Assembly: GCA_025359355.1 (NCBI GenBank)
Contig: JANYGR010000029.1
Coordinates: forward strand, 1-7,468
Source of the DNA: Bacteroidota bacterium
GTDB lineage: Bacteria; Bacteroidota; Bacteroidia; B-17B0; Aurantibacillaceae
Length of the DNA: 7,468 nt
Direction of reading: 5' to 3'
Positions 1 to 7,036 of this stretch are shown piece by piece. A program made the position numbers and the translations under genes. Numbering within the stretch: the first letter of the stretch is position 1; the number at the start of each line of letters is the position of its first letter. The notes below the pieces were generated by a model. That model did not search any database, was not told where the DNA came from, and saw only the letters and a list, made by a program, of their open reading frames with translations.

Positions 1-702
1 ATTAAACATGTGTTTAGTAAGCCCGAAAAGCTATCTGTATACGTGAGACAAACCATACATGAGATAGATAATATTGGAATTAGTTCCTTACCTATTATTG
101 CCATTATTTCATTTTTTATGGGTGGTGTTATTACCATTCAATCTGCATTTGGCTTCACCAGCCCTCTAGTTCCTTTATATGCCATAGGTTATACGGTGCG
201 CGAATCTATGTTACTCGAATTCTCACCAACTATTGTTTGCTTGATATTAGCAGGGAAAATTGGTTCTAATATTGCTTCAGAAATTGGTTCTATGCGCATT
301 ACCGAGCAAATTGATGCGTTAGAAATTATGGGTATTAATTCAGCGGGATATTTAATATTACCAAAAATTGTAGCCGGTGTTTTTATCATGCCTTTTTTAA
401 TTGCGCTAAGTATGGTATTGGGTATCGGTGGCGGCTATGTAATGGGCATTGCTACAGGCGCTTGTTCATCTTATAAATTCATTTATGGCATTCAGGCTAT
501 GTTTGAGCCTTGGAAATTATATTACTCATTTACGAAGGTGATTACCTTTGCTTTTTTAATTACCTCTATTTCTTCTTATTTCGGCTACTACACCCATGGT
601 GGCGCTTTAGAAGTTGGTAAGAGTAGTACGGCAGCTGTAGTATATAGCAGTATTTTGATTTTGATATTTAATTTTATTTTAACTCAGTTATTCTTAACAT
701 GA
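1..702 (+). CDS. mlaE: MlaE-family ABC transporter permease (5' end outside window)
   Basis: Inner-membrane permease of an MCE/Mla-type ABC transporter, which moves phospholipid or other lipids between the inner and outer membranes. The frame is open from base 1 (ATT AAA CAT GTG...). The GTG at 10 is therefore probably internal: family members are about 240-270 residues, and about 234 codons are visible, so some 15-30 N-terminal residues are missing. Counting from that GTG, hydrophobic helices lie near 28-45, 72-90, 117-145, 175-192 and 209-229. The family signature EIGSMRITEQIDALEIMG is at 91-108, followed by YLILPKIVAG at 114-123. The GGALEVG motif near 197-203 is typical of Bacteroidota homologues. 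The stop overlaps the mlaF start (ATGA), so the two are translationally coupled. Family assignment is firm; the lipid substrate is inferred from the family. Confidence 0.93.
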   Translation: MKHVFSKPEKLSVYVRQTIHEIDNIGISSLPIIAIISFFMGGVITIQSAFGFTSPLVPLYAIGYTVRESMLLEFSPTIVCLILAGKIGSNIASEIGSMRITEQIDALEIMGINSAGYLILPKIVAGVFIMPFLIALSMVLGIGGGYVMGIATGACSSYKFIYGIQAMFEPWKLYYSFTKVITFAFLITSISSYFGYYTHGGALEVGKSSTAAVVYSSILILIFNFILTQLFLT

Positions 703-1460
703 TTGAAATTAAAAACATATCAAAAAGTTTTGCTGATCGAAAAGTAATTGATGACGTGTCTTTTATCTTTGAACAAGGTAAAACAAACCTCGTTATTGGC
801 GAAAGCGGTAGCGGTAAAACAACCATCATGAAATTAATGGTTGGTTTACACGAATTAGATGCTGGTGAAATATTATACGACGGACAAAACTTCCCAACCC
901 TTGGTGTGAAAGACAAACAAGAGGTTCGTAAAAAAATAGGCATGCTATTTCAAGGTGGTGCTTTATTTGATTCGCAAACATTAGAGGAAAACATTCAATT
1001 TCCGTTAGACATGTTTACGAACATGAGCAAAGAAGAAAAATTGGATCGTGTTAATTTTTGTTTAGATAAAGTTCAACTAACAAATCGCAATAAATTATAT
1101 CCTGGCGAATTATCAGGTGGTATGAAAAAGCGCGCCGCTCTAGCAAGAGCAATAGCGAATAGTCCGCGTTATTTATTTTGTGATGAACCAAATTCTGGCT
1201 TAGACCCAAAAACATCTATCGTTATTGATAATTTGATTCAAAGCCTCACGCACGAATTTAATATTACAACCATTATCATCACGCACGATATGAATTCGGT
1301 AATGGAAATCGGAGAAAAAATATTATACATCTATAACGGAAAGCCATGGTGGACAGGCAACAACAAAGAAATTTTAAAAACCACTAATCCCGAGTTGGTT
1401 GACTTTGTGTTTGCGTCAGGTTTTATGAAAGAAGTATTTAATGCAGTAAAAAATAAATAA
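699..1460 (+). CDS. mlaF: MlaF-family ABC transporter ATP-binding protein
   Basis: Cytoplasmic ATPase that powers the MlaE permease encoded just upstream. All nucleotide-binding motifs are intact in 253 residues: Walker A GESGSGKTT at 34-42, Q-loop FQGGALFDS at 84-92 (the GGALFDS form is typical of MlaF), ABC signature LSGGM at 138-142, Walker B YLFCDEP at 158-164, D-loop SGLD at 166-169 and the switch histidine H196 in ITHDM. The length matches the family, where E. coli MlaF is about 270 residues. The ATG lies inside the mlaE stop (ATGA overlap), which fixes the start and indicates an operon. The usual third partner, an MlaD/MCE substrate-binding protein, is not encoded downstream here. It may lie upstream of the window or elsewhere in the genome. 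Confidence 0.95.
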   Translation: MIEIKNISKSFADRKVIDDVSFIFEQGKTNLVIGESGSGKTTIMKLMVGLHELDAGEILYDGQNFPTLGVKDKQEVRKKIGMLFQGGALFDSQTLEENIQFPLDMFTNMSKEEKLDRVNFCLDKVQLTNRNKLYPGELSGGMKKRAALARAIANSPRYLFCDEPNSGLDPKTSIVIDNLIQSLTHEFNITTIIITHDMNSVMEIGEKILYIYNGKPWWTGNNKEILKTTNPELVDFVFASGFMKEVFNAVKNK

Positions 1461-1489
1461 ATTTCTGCATTATTCAATTTGATTCTTTT

Positions 1490-1514
1490 TTTAAGCTACA
1501 GCTTAAACTGTTTT
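1490..1514 (+). terminator. Weak terminator-like hairpin after mlaF
   Basis: A 7-bp inverted repeat, TTTAAGC / GCTTAAA, with loop TACA, followed by CTGTTTT. It lies 30 bases after the mlaF stop. The stem is AT-rich and the T-run is short and interrupted, so termination would be weak. A second inverted repeat, ATGCAG / CTGCAT, spans the mlaF stop codon (1441-1470). It is a possible 3'-end structure but has no T-run directly after it. Confidence 0.35.
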
Positions 1515-1571
1515 GTAATTCAAAAAAGGAACATCAATATTTTAATTCTAAAACATCTTAATAATATCCAT

Positions 1572-1579
1572 TATCTTTG
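1572..1579 (+). promoter_or_regulatory. Bacteroidota-type -7 promoter element upstream of the methyltransferase
   Basis: TATCTTTG matches the Bacteroidota primary-sigma -7 consensus TAnnTTTG in all fixed positions. No clear TTG/TTTG element is seen 19-21 bases upstream, so only half the promoter is supported. Transcription would start at about 1585-1590, giving a leader of roughly 85-90 bases before the ATG at 1674. That leader contains the structured, terminator-ended element described separately. The position suggests that the methyltransferase is transcribed independently of mlaEF. Confidence 0.55.
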
Positions 1580-1585
1580 TAATCT

Positions 1586-1658
1586 TACAAATTAAATAAC
1601 AGGCTACTAACTCGGAAACGCAAAAGCACTGAGCTTCGATGACGAATTAGTTTTTTTT
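1586..1658 (+). ncRNA. Candidate structured leader or short RNA ending in a stem plus T8
   Basis: Between the -7 element and the methyltransferase start is a compact potential RNA of about 70 bases. An outer stem pairs CTAACTCG (1607-1614) with CGAATTAG (1643-1650), with one C/A mismatch, and is followed immediately by eight T's (1651-1658). Inside, AAGC (1624-1627) can pair with GCTT (1633-1636). Alternatively TTCG (1635-1638) can pair with CGAA (1643-1646) around loop ATGA, and this is mutually exclusive with the outer stem. It could be an attenuator or riboswitch-like leader, or a small independent RNA with its own promoter and terminator. I do not recognise it as a named family. The structure is by eye, with no energy calculation or covariation support. 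Confidence 0.4.
1607..1658 (+). terminator. Stem plus T8, intrinsic terminator or attenuator before the methyltransferase gene
   Basis: The 8-base arms 1607-1614 and 1643-1650 pair with a single mismatch around a 28-base interior, and TTTTTTTT follows directly at 1651-1658. The T-run ends only 15 bases before the ATG at 1674. A terminator placed downstream of a promoter element and just ahead of a start codon is typical of transcriptional attenuation. The large interior loop and A/T-rich stem make it weaker than a classical hairpin. Confidence 0.4.
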
Positions 1659-1673
1659 ATAAAGCACTAAAAA

Positions 1674-2879
1674 ATGACACAAATAGACGTAAACCATGAT
1701 AACGAAAAAGAAAACTTCGATTTTGAAATGAAAGCAACTACCTTTCATGGCTTAGAAGATGTATTAGCAAATGAATTAATGAAACTCGGCGCTCGCGAAA
1801 TAGTCCCATTTAAAAGAGGCGTAGCGTTTGTGGGCGACAAAGGTTTTATGTATAAAGCTAATTTATGTTTGCGCACAGCCTTAAAAGTATTGGTGCCTAT
1901 TTATTCGTTTACTGCTAAAGATGAACATGTTTTATATGCAAAGCTTAAAGAATTTGAGTGGGAAGAACATATTAGTCCTAACGATACTATTGCCATTAAC
2001 TCCACCGTTAATTCAGAAATATTTGATCACTCGTTATACGTATCTCAAAAATCAAAAGATGCTATTTGCGATCGCTTTGTAGATAGAGAAGGTGTTCGTC
2101 CAAATGTAGATTTAGATAACCCTACCCTCAGAATTTATATTCATATTTTTAAAGACCAGGTTAATGTGAGTTTAGATAGTAGTGGCGATTCCCTCTTTAA
2201 ACGTGGCTATCGAGTTGATATTGATACGGCACCAATGAAAGAAGTATTAGCAGCAGGCATGGTATTACTTTCTGGTTGGCAACCTCATTTACCATTAATT
2301 GATGGTATGTGCGGCAGCGGAACCTTAGGAATAGAAGCGGCGTTATATGCAAATAACATTCCTCCAGGTTGTTTTCGAAAAGAATTTGGTTTTATGAAAT
2401 GGCGTAATTACGATGCGGCGCTTTGGGATAAAATTTACGAAAGTTCAATCAATCGTATTAAAGAAGATATGCCTTCTATTTATTCGAGCGACATTGAGTC
2501 AATTCCATTAGAAATGGCTAAGCGGAATGCTGCTGTAGCTAAAGTAGATGACATGATACAGTATCAGCAAATTTCTTTTTTTGATACGATGCCTACTAAA
2601 CCACACGGTACTATTTTACTAAATCCGCCATACGACGAGCGTATCAAAATGGAAGATACTAATGCGTTTTACAAACAAATAGGCGATAAACTAAAAAAAG
2701 ATTTTGGCGGTTGGACTTGCTGGTTAATTACATCTAACATGGAAGCGGTTAAGCATATAGGTTTACACCCAAGTAAAAAAATAACCTTATTTAATGCGGC
2801 TTTGGAATGTAAGCTTCTGAAATTTGAAATGTACAGTGGCTCCAAAAAAGCATCTAAACAAGGTAATCAAGAGGGTTAA
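1674..2879 (+). CDS. THUMP-domain class I SAM-dependent RNA methyltransferase (RlmL/YpsC-like)
   Basis: Likely cytoplasmic N2-guanine methyltransferase acting on 23S rRNA, as E. coli RlmL does at G2445. Target specificity is inferred from the family and could differ. The 401-residue protein has an N-terminal ferredoxin-like/THUMP RNA-binding region (about 20-165). A linker with LDSSGDSLFKRGYR (167-180) and APMKEVLAAGM (186-196) follows. The Rossmann methyltransferase domain has SAM-binding motif I DGMCGSGTLG (210-219) and catalytic NPPYDER (317-323). The NPPY motif is shared with N6-adenine methylases, so older annotations call such proteins DNA methylases; the THUMP region argues against that. 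E. coli RlmL is about 700 residues because it carries an extra RlmK domain, which is absent here as in YpsC-type proteins. The tail is Lys/Ser/Gln-rich. An alternative start is M19 at 1728. No Shine-Dalgarno sequence is seen. Confidence 0.88.
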   Translation: MTQIDVNHDNEKENFDFEMKATTFHGLEDVLANELMKLGAREIVPFKRGVAFVGDKGFMYKANLCLRTALKVLVPIYSFTAKDEHVLYAKLKEFEWEEHISPNDTIAINSTVNSEIFDHSLYVSQKSKDAICDRFVDREGVRPNVDLDNPTLRIYIHIFKDQVNVSLDSSGDSLFKRGYRVDIDTAPMKEVLAAGMVLLSGWQPHLPLIDGMCGSGTLGIEAALYANNIPPGCFRKEFGFMKWRNYDAALWDKIYESSINRIKEDMPSIYSSDIESIPLEMAKRNAAVAKVDDMIQYQQISFFDTMPTKPHGTILLNPPYDERIKMEDTNAFYKQIGDKLKKDFGGWTCWLITSNMEAVKHIGLHPSKKITLFNAALECKLLKFEMYSGSKKASKQGNQEG

Positions 2880-2909
2880 ATAAAGTTTTATTTTATTAAT
2901 ATAAATTAC

Positions 2910-3056
2910 GCATATGTTGGTAATAGTGCGGTAGGCGTGGACGAACGGTGTGAACTGCAATTTTTTCGGTGGCATTGCGAAGACACTTGTGCGAGAAATA
3001 ATTGGAGTTGGCGTTTGTCCTTGACTTTTGTTTCTTTTGGTTAAGCAAAAGAAAAA
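2910..3056. repeat. Non-coding, GC-richer spacer block with terminal inverted repeat; possible dispersed repeat
   Basis: Most of the 219-base spacer between two convergent genes holds no credible gene. From about 2910 its composition is visibly GC-richer than the flanking AT-rich spacer. It ends in an inverted repeat TTTCTTTTG (3031-3039) / CAAAAGAAA (3046-3054) with loop GTTAAG. Neither strand has a T-run in the correct place after that hairpin, so it is not a classical terminator. Similar intergenic stretches ending in this kind of TTTCTTTTG...CAAAAGAAA sequence seem familiar from Bacteroidota genomes, but that is recollection and not checked. Boundaries are approximate. Confidence 0.35.
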
Positions 3057-3098
3057 ATAAAGATTCGCATTTTGATTGTACCCTAAATAAAAAGTAAA

Positions 3099-3767
3099 TT
3101 ATTTAACAACCACTTTCTGACTATATAATTTATTGTTTGAACAAGCAATAACTACGTAAGTGCCATTATCTAATTGATGCTCGTTATCAGGTGAAATAGT
3201 AATTGTGTTTTCTTCGTTAACGATAACTTTAGAAAAACTTTCTTGTCCTTTTTCATCTCTTAAAACAACTAACACTTCTTTGTTTTCCGAGCCTAACAGA
3301 TTGACTATATTTTCGTCAATTGAATTTTGATTCGATGCTAAGCCGTCGTTACCTAATCTATAATTCACTGATACTAAGCGAGAAGATAATGTATGACCTT
3401 TTGAATCCGTTTGTTTAAGTCTGTAATAAGAGATTCCTTCATAAGGAATATAATCCACATCAAAATAATTAACTAATGAGCTGTAATTACCAAATCCTTT
3501 GATGGAAGTAACCTTTTCGAAGTTAATAGCGTCTTTTGATTTTTCAATTGTAAAATAATTATTATTGTTTTCTGTATTAGAAGACCAAGTTAATTCTACT
3601 TTTTTATCTGTGATGATGGCATCAAAGCTTAATAAAACTTCTGGTAAAGCTGAGTTTGTTTTTTCATCTTTAGCAGATACATTAGATAGAGAGGAATTAA
3701 CTTGAGAAGATACTTGTAATGAAGAGGACAAACAAAAAAGGACAAATAATCGATTTAGTTTTTTCAT
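3099..3767 (-). CDS. Small secreted protein with beta-sandwich and T9SS sorting-domain-like C-terminus
   Basis: Function unknown. The 222-residue product begins with a Sec-type signal peptide: KKLNR, then a hydrophobic run at about 7-19, with likely cleavage near 20-22. No lipobox precedes C12, so it is probably not a lipoprotein. Residues 43-137 form a fibronectin-III-like segment common in Bacteroidota exported proteins, with VELTWSSNTENNNNYFTIEKS at 57-77 (two overlapping halves), then PYEGISYYRLKQTD at 108-121. The end, NGTYVVIACSNNKLYSQKVVVK at 201-222, resembles the last strands of a type A T9SS sorting domain (GxY ... K). The usual YPNP motif at the start of that domain is absent. No catalytic domain is present. 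It may be a stand-alone surface protein or the remnant of a larger one. It lies beyond the pntB terminator, so it needs its own promoter; none is convincing in 3768-3910. Confidence 0.75.
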   Translation of the reverse strand: MKKLNRLFVLFCLSSSLQVSSQVNSSLSNVSAKDEKTNSALPEVLLSFDAIITDKKVELTWSSNTENNNNYFTIEKSKDAINFEKVTSIKGFGNYSSLVNYFDVDYIPYEGISYYRLKQTDSKGHTLSSRLVSVNYRLGNDGLASNQNSIDENIVNLLGSENKEVLVVLRDEKGQESFSKVIVNEENTITISPDNEHQLDNGTYVVIACSNNKLYSQKVVVK

Positions 3768-3910
3768 GATATAATTTATATATTATAAAATTAGAACATT
3801 TTTTACACCGATTAAATTTTAGCTAAAACACTTATTAACAATACCTTATCTAATTGTTATTCTACAAGAAATCTACCAAATTACACCTATAAAAAGAAGA
3901 TTATTTACCC

Positions 3911-3949
3911 TATAAAAACAAAAAGGCGAATTCTTTCGAATTCGCCTTT
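3911..3949 (-). terminator. Strong intrinsic terminator of the pntA-pntB unit
   Basis: A perfect 12-bp inverted repeat (3922-3933 with 3938-3949; one arm AAAGGCGAATTC) encloses a GAAA tetraloop when read on the minus strand. It is followed on that strand by TTGTTTTTATA. It begins 19 bases past the pntB stop. This is the clearest terminator in the window, and it separates pntAB from the secreted-protein gene downstream. On the plus strand no comparable T-run follows, so it acts in the minus direction. Confidence 0.93.
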
Positions 3950-3968
3950 AGTAAAATGGCATTAAAAC

Positions 3969-5390
3969 TTAAGCCTTTAAAAAGCCTAGTATTTTCTCTA
4001 CGCTATCCTTAGCATCTCCATAAAGCATTTCAGAGTTTGGCTTGTAAAATAAAGGATTGTCTTCTCCTGAATAGCCTGCCGACATAGAGCGTTTCATGAT
4101 AATTACTTTCTCTGCTTTCCATGCTTCTATTACCGGCATTCCGTATATAGAACTTGCAGGGTCATCCTGTGCACTTGGATTAACGACATCATTAGCGCCA
4201 ATAACCATTACCACATCGGTATTAGGCATGTCATCATTAATTTCATCCATTTCCAAAACAATATCATAAGGCACGTTTGCTTCTGCTAATAATACATTCA
4301 TGTGGCCTGGTAAACGACCAGCTACGGGGTGTATGGCGAATCTAACATTTTTACCCGCCTTGCGTAATACTTGCACCATTTTAAAAATGGGGTATTGTGC
4401 TTTAGCCACAGCCATACCGTAACCCGGCACTATAACAACTGATTTCGCTTCTTTCAATAAAGCAGCAACTTCTTCATGGTTCAATGACGTTACTTCACCT
4501 TCCATAGCTTTGGCTTCGCCTTTAGCAGCAGGTGTTCCAAAGCCTCCTAAAATTACTGAGAAGAAAGAACGGTTCATCGCATGACACATATGTATAGAAA
4601 GAATTGCTCCCGAACTACCAACTAAGGCTCCGGTTACAATTAATAAATCATTACCCAACATAAATCCTGCTGCGGATGCCGCCCAACCAGAATATGAGTT
4701 TAACATGGAAACAACAACAGGCATATCTCCACCACCAATAGCCATTACCAACATCACACCAATAAAACAAGCAATAGCTGTCATAATGCCTAAATAAAGT
4801 AACCCGCCGTTACCTTCTTGTTGAGCAAATAAAACACCTAGTACTATACAGGCTATCAATAACACAATATTTACAGCATGTCTGCCAGGATACATTAAAG
4901 CTTTACTGCGAACCTTACCTTCTAATTTTCCCCAAGCAATAATAGAACCTGTGAAAGTGATAGCTCCGATAAAAATCCCGATGAATACTTCTACTAAGTG
5001 AATCATATGTTCAGCATGTGTTAATCCATTAACTGGATCTATTTCAATTGTTAATTGAGTTTTAGGATCTAAATAAGAACCAAAACCAACCAACACAGCT
5101 GCTAGTCCCACAAAACTATGTAAGATAGCTACTAACTGAGGCATGGATGTCATTTCTACTTTACGAGCAAGTAATAAACCAATTACCGAAGCAATAGCGA
5201 TGGCAATGATAATGTATACTTGTCCTGCCACGCCTTCTCCAAGTACCGTAGCTAAAATTGCAATTGCCATTCCTATGATACCATAAAATACACCGCGTTT
5301 TGCTGATTCTTGAGAGGATAAACTTCCTAAACTTAATATAAACAGGATACTTGCAAATAAATATGCTGCTGTTTGAATTCCTATAGCCAT
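3969..5390 (-). CDS. pntB: NAD(P) transhydrogenase subunit beta
   Basis: Beta subunit of the proton-translocating transhydrogenase: it provides most of the membrane proton channel and the NADP(H)-binding domain III. The protein has 473 residues, against about 462 in E. coli. Several membrane helices fill about 1-285, with LVAILHSFVGLAAVLVGF at 86-103. H91 aligns by number and context with the E. coli beta-His91 essential for proton transfer. IGGGDMPVVVSMLNSYSGWA is at 218-237. After a linker (about 286-310), domain III shows the NADP-binding VPGYGMAVAKAQ (321-332), HPVAGRLPGHMNVLLAEA (354-371), GANDVVNPSAQDDP (398-411), KRSMSAGYSGEDNPLFY (433-449) and GDAK (458-461). All key motifs are intact. 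It follows pntA after 64 bases and is closed by a strong terminator. Two subunits, alpha then beta, match the E. coli arrangement. Confidence 0.98.
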   Translation of the reverse strand: MAIGIQTAAYLFASILFILSLGSLSSQESAKRGVFYGIIGMAIAILATVLGEGVAGQVYIIIAIAIASVIGLLLARKVEMTSMPQLVAILHSFVGLAAVLVGFGSYLDPKTQLTIEIDPVNGLTHAEHMIHLVEVFIGIFIGAITFTGSIIAWGKLEGKVRSKALMYPGRHAVNIVLLIACIVLGVLFAQQEGNGGLLYLGIMTAIACFIGVMLVMAIGGGDMPVVVSMLNSYSGWAASAAGFMLGNDLLIVTGALVGSSGAILSIHMCHAMNRSFFSVILGGFGTPAAKGEAKAMEGEVTSLNHEEVAALLKEAKSVVIVPGYGMAVAKAQYPIFKMVQVLRKAGKNVRFAIHPVAGRLPGHMNVLLAEANVPYDIVLEMDEINDDMPNTDVVMVIGANDVVNPSAQDDPASSIYGMPVIEAWKAEKVIIMKRSMSAGYSGEDNPLFYKPNSEMLYGDAKDSVEKILGFLKA

Positions 5391-5425
5391 AATATCTTTT
5401 TAACTCTTTTTTATTATTTTATTAT

Positions 5426-5453
5426 TTCGTGTCGTTTATGAGCTTGTCGAAAC
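5426..5453. repeat. Short REP-like sequence between pntA and pntB
   Basis: The 64-base gap between pntA and pntB contains, on the minus strand, TTTCGACAAGCTCAT (within 5438-5453) followed by AAACGACACG. The core TTCGACAAGCTCA closely resembles a widespread intergenic repeat core I recall from many bacterial genomes; this is from memory and untested here. GTTT at one end and AAAC further along can pair. The rest of the gap is a low-complexity TTATTATT tract (5411-5426). No gene or clear terminator is seen in the gap. Confidence 0.4.
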
Positions 5454-5454
5454 A

Positions 5455-6999
5455 TTATTTTTTAAACATGTTCAACATACGATGAGTAACTACAAATCCT
5501 CCAACAATATTAATGCTCGCAACCAAAATAGCAATGAATGCCAAAATGGTCATTGGGTTTGAGAAATCATTAGTAGTTTGCAATAAACCACCAATGACGA
5601 TAATTCCACTAATAGCGTTGGTTACAGCCATTAACGGCGTATGTAATGAGTGCGACACATTTGAAATCAATTGCCAGCCTACAAATACTGCCAATATAAA
5701 CACGGTAAAGTGTTGTATAAATTCAGGTGGAGCAAACTTTCCTACAAAAAGTAATAAGGCGCCAACTACCGCCAAACGAATAAACATGGAGATCGTTTCT
5801 TTTTTTGATTTTTCTGCATCAGAAATTTTCACTTCCTCTGCTGTTGGTGGAACTATTTTTTTAGCACCACCCGCTGTGGGGCTTACTGGAAGTGGCGCAG
5901 GCGGCCAGTTAATTTTACCATTATAAGTTACCATTGCTCTTGAAACAACAGCGTCTTCCATATCAATTTTCCATTTGTCAGCTTTACCCATATCATCTAA
6001 TAAGTGACATAAGTTGTTGCCATATAATTGTGAAGCTTGACTAGGTAGTTGATTTAATTTACCAACCATAGTAACACCATTGTCGGTTGTGTAAACTTCT
6101 CCGTTTCTGGTAAGACCACAGTTGCCACCAGTTGATGCAGCTAAATCCACAATCACAGAACCCGGTTTCATGGCGGCTACGTGATAATCCATCCATAATT
6201 TTGGAGCAGGTCGGCCAGGAATTTGTGCGGTAGTAATAACGATGTCAACTTCTTTAGCTTGTTCTAAAAACAATTTCATCTCAGCTTCAATAAATTCCTT
6301 ACTCATTTCTTTTGAATAACCAGATGATGTTGCTCCATCTTCTTCTATTTCAACCGTTAAAAATTGCGCACCCATTGATTCAATTTGCTCTGCAACTTCC
6401 TTACGCGTATCAAATGCCCTCACTATAGCACCTAATGAATTGGCAGCGCCAATGGCAGCTAAACCAGCTACGCCGGCACCTATTACTAATACTTTTGCTG
6501 GTTCTACTTTACCTGCTGCTGTAATTTGTCCATTTAAAAATCTTCCGAAGTAAAACGAACCTTCAATAACCGCTCTGTATCCTGCAATGTTTGCCATGGA
6601 TGACAATACATCCATTTTTTGTGCTCTTGAAATACGAGGTATCGCATCCATCGCCACAGCGTTTACTTTTTTATCTGCTAATTTTTGTAGTAAAGGTTGA
6701 TTTTGTGCTGGCCATAAATAACTCAACATTACCAAACCTTCGCGCATCATATCAACCTCTTCCATCGAAGGTTCTTTTACCTTAAGAACGATGTCTGAGT
6801 TACCATATATATCAGCTGCTGTAGCAACTATTTTAGCTCCAGCTTCTTCAAAATCTTTGTCAGAAAAATTTGCTTTTACTCCAGCGTTATGCTGAATGTA
6901 AACTTCAAATCCTTGTTTTTGTAATCGCTTGACTGTTTTTGGAGTTGCGGCAACTCTTAATTCGTTTGGAAATATTTCCGATGGAATGCCAACTTTCAT
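5455..6999 (-). CDS. pntA: NAD(P) transhydrogenase subunit alpha
   Basis: Alpha subunit of the membrane transhydrogenase, which transfers hydride from NADH to NADP+ driven by proton influx. The single 514-residue chain (E. coli about 510) combines soluble NAD(H)-binding domain I with membrane helices, so it is the fused form rather than split PntAA/PntAB. Visible features: N-terminal MKVGIPSEIFPNELRVAATP (1-20), conserved SRAQKMDVLSSMANIAGYRA (124-143), the Rossmann nucleotide loop GAGVAGLAAIGA (174-185) followed by acidic D197 for NAD selectivity, and TTAQIPGRPAPKLW (256-269). A proline- and charge-rich linker runs from about 361 to 400. Four membrane helices lie near 405-423, 427-446, 456-473 and 482-501, with HTPLMAVTNAISG at 453-465. 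The start is fixed by alignment of the family N-terminus. It is the first gene of the pntA-pntB unit. Confidence 0.98.
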   Translation of the reverse strand: MKVGIPSEIFPNELRVAATPKTVKRLQKQGFEVYIQHNAGVKANFSDKDFEEAGAKIVATAADIYGNSDIVLKVKEPSMEEVDMMREGLVMLSYLWPAQNQPLLQKLADKKVNAVAMDAIPRISRAQKMDVLSSMANIAGYRAVIEGSFYFGRFLNGQITAAGKVEPAKVLVIGAGVAGLAAIGAANSLGAIVRAFDTRKEVAEQIESMGAQFLTVEIEEDGATSSGYSKEMSKEFIEAEMKLFLEQAKEVDIVITTAQIPGRPAPKLWMDYHVAAMKPGSVIVDLAASTGGNCGLTRNGEVYTTDNGVTMVGKLNQLPSQASQLYGNNLCHLLDDMGKADKWKIDMEDAVVSRAMVTYNGKINWPPAPLPVSPTAGGAKKIVPPTAEEVKISDAEKSKKETISMFIRLAVVGALLLFVGKFAPPEFIQHFTVFILAVFVGWQLISNVSHSLHTPLMAVTNAISGIIVIGGLLQTTNDFSNPMTILAFIAILVASINIVGGFVVTHRMLNMFKK

Positions 7000-7036
7000 A
7001 TCAATTTAGTGTTTTATATCAGTTGAACAAATAAAG

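Noticed and set aside
8..10. ATG near the left edge as a possible start of mlaE
   Set aside because: It is out of frame with mlaE and reaches a stop within 13 codons. The mlaE frame itself is open to base 1.
189..389. 66-codon minus-strand open frame
   Set aside because: Antisense to the conserved EQIDAL core of mlaE; a shadow frame.
674..943. 89-codon minus-strand open frame
   Set aside because: It overlaps the mlaE/mlaF junction antisense to intact Walker A coding sequence; a shadow frame.
1674..2879. Reading the NPPY-containing protein as an N6-adenine DNA methyltransferase or restriction-modification enzyme
   Set aside because: The THUMP-type N-terminal region and the overall layout match RlmL/YpsC-type RNA methyltransferases, and no restriction or specificity gene is adjacent.
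2787..2975. 62-codon minus-strand open frame
   Set aside because: It overlaps the 3' end of the methyltransferase gene and the repeat-like spacer. No domain or start signal supports it; probably frame noise from the repeat.
3031..3054. Inverted repeat as intrinsic terminator of either convergent gene
   Set aside because: On both strands the T-rich side precedes the hairpin instead of following it, so it does not have terminator architecture.
5513..5926. 137-codon open frame on the plus strand
   Set aside because: It is entirely antisense to the C-terminal part of pntA, whose reading frame and motifs are unambiguous. Its translation is Cys/Thr/Asn-rich with no recognisable domain.
6591..6785. 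64-codon plus-strand open frame
   Set aside because: Antisense to the conserved pntA domain I, with no independent support.
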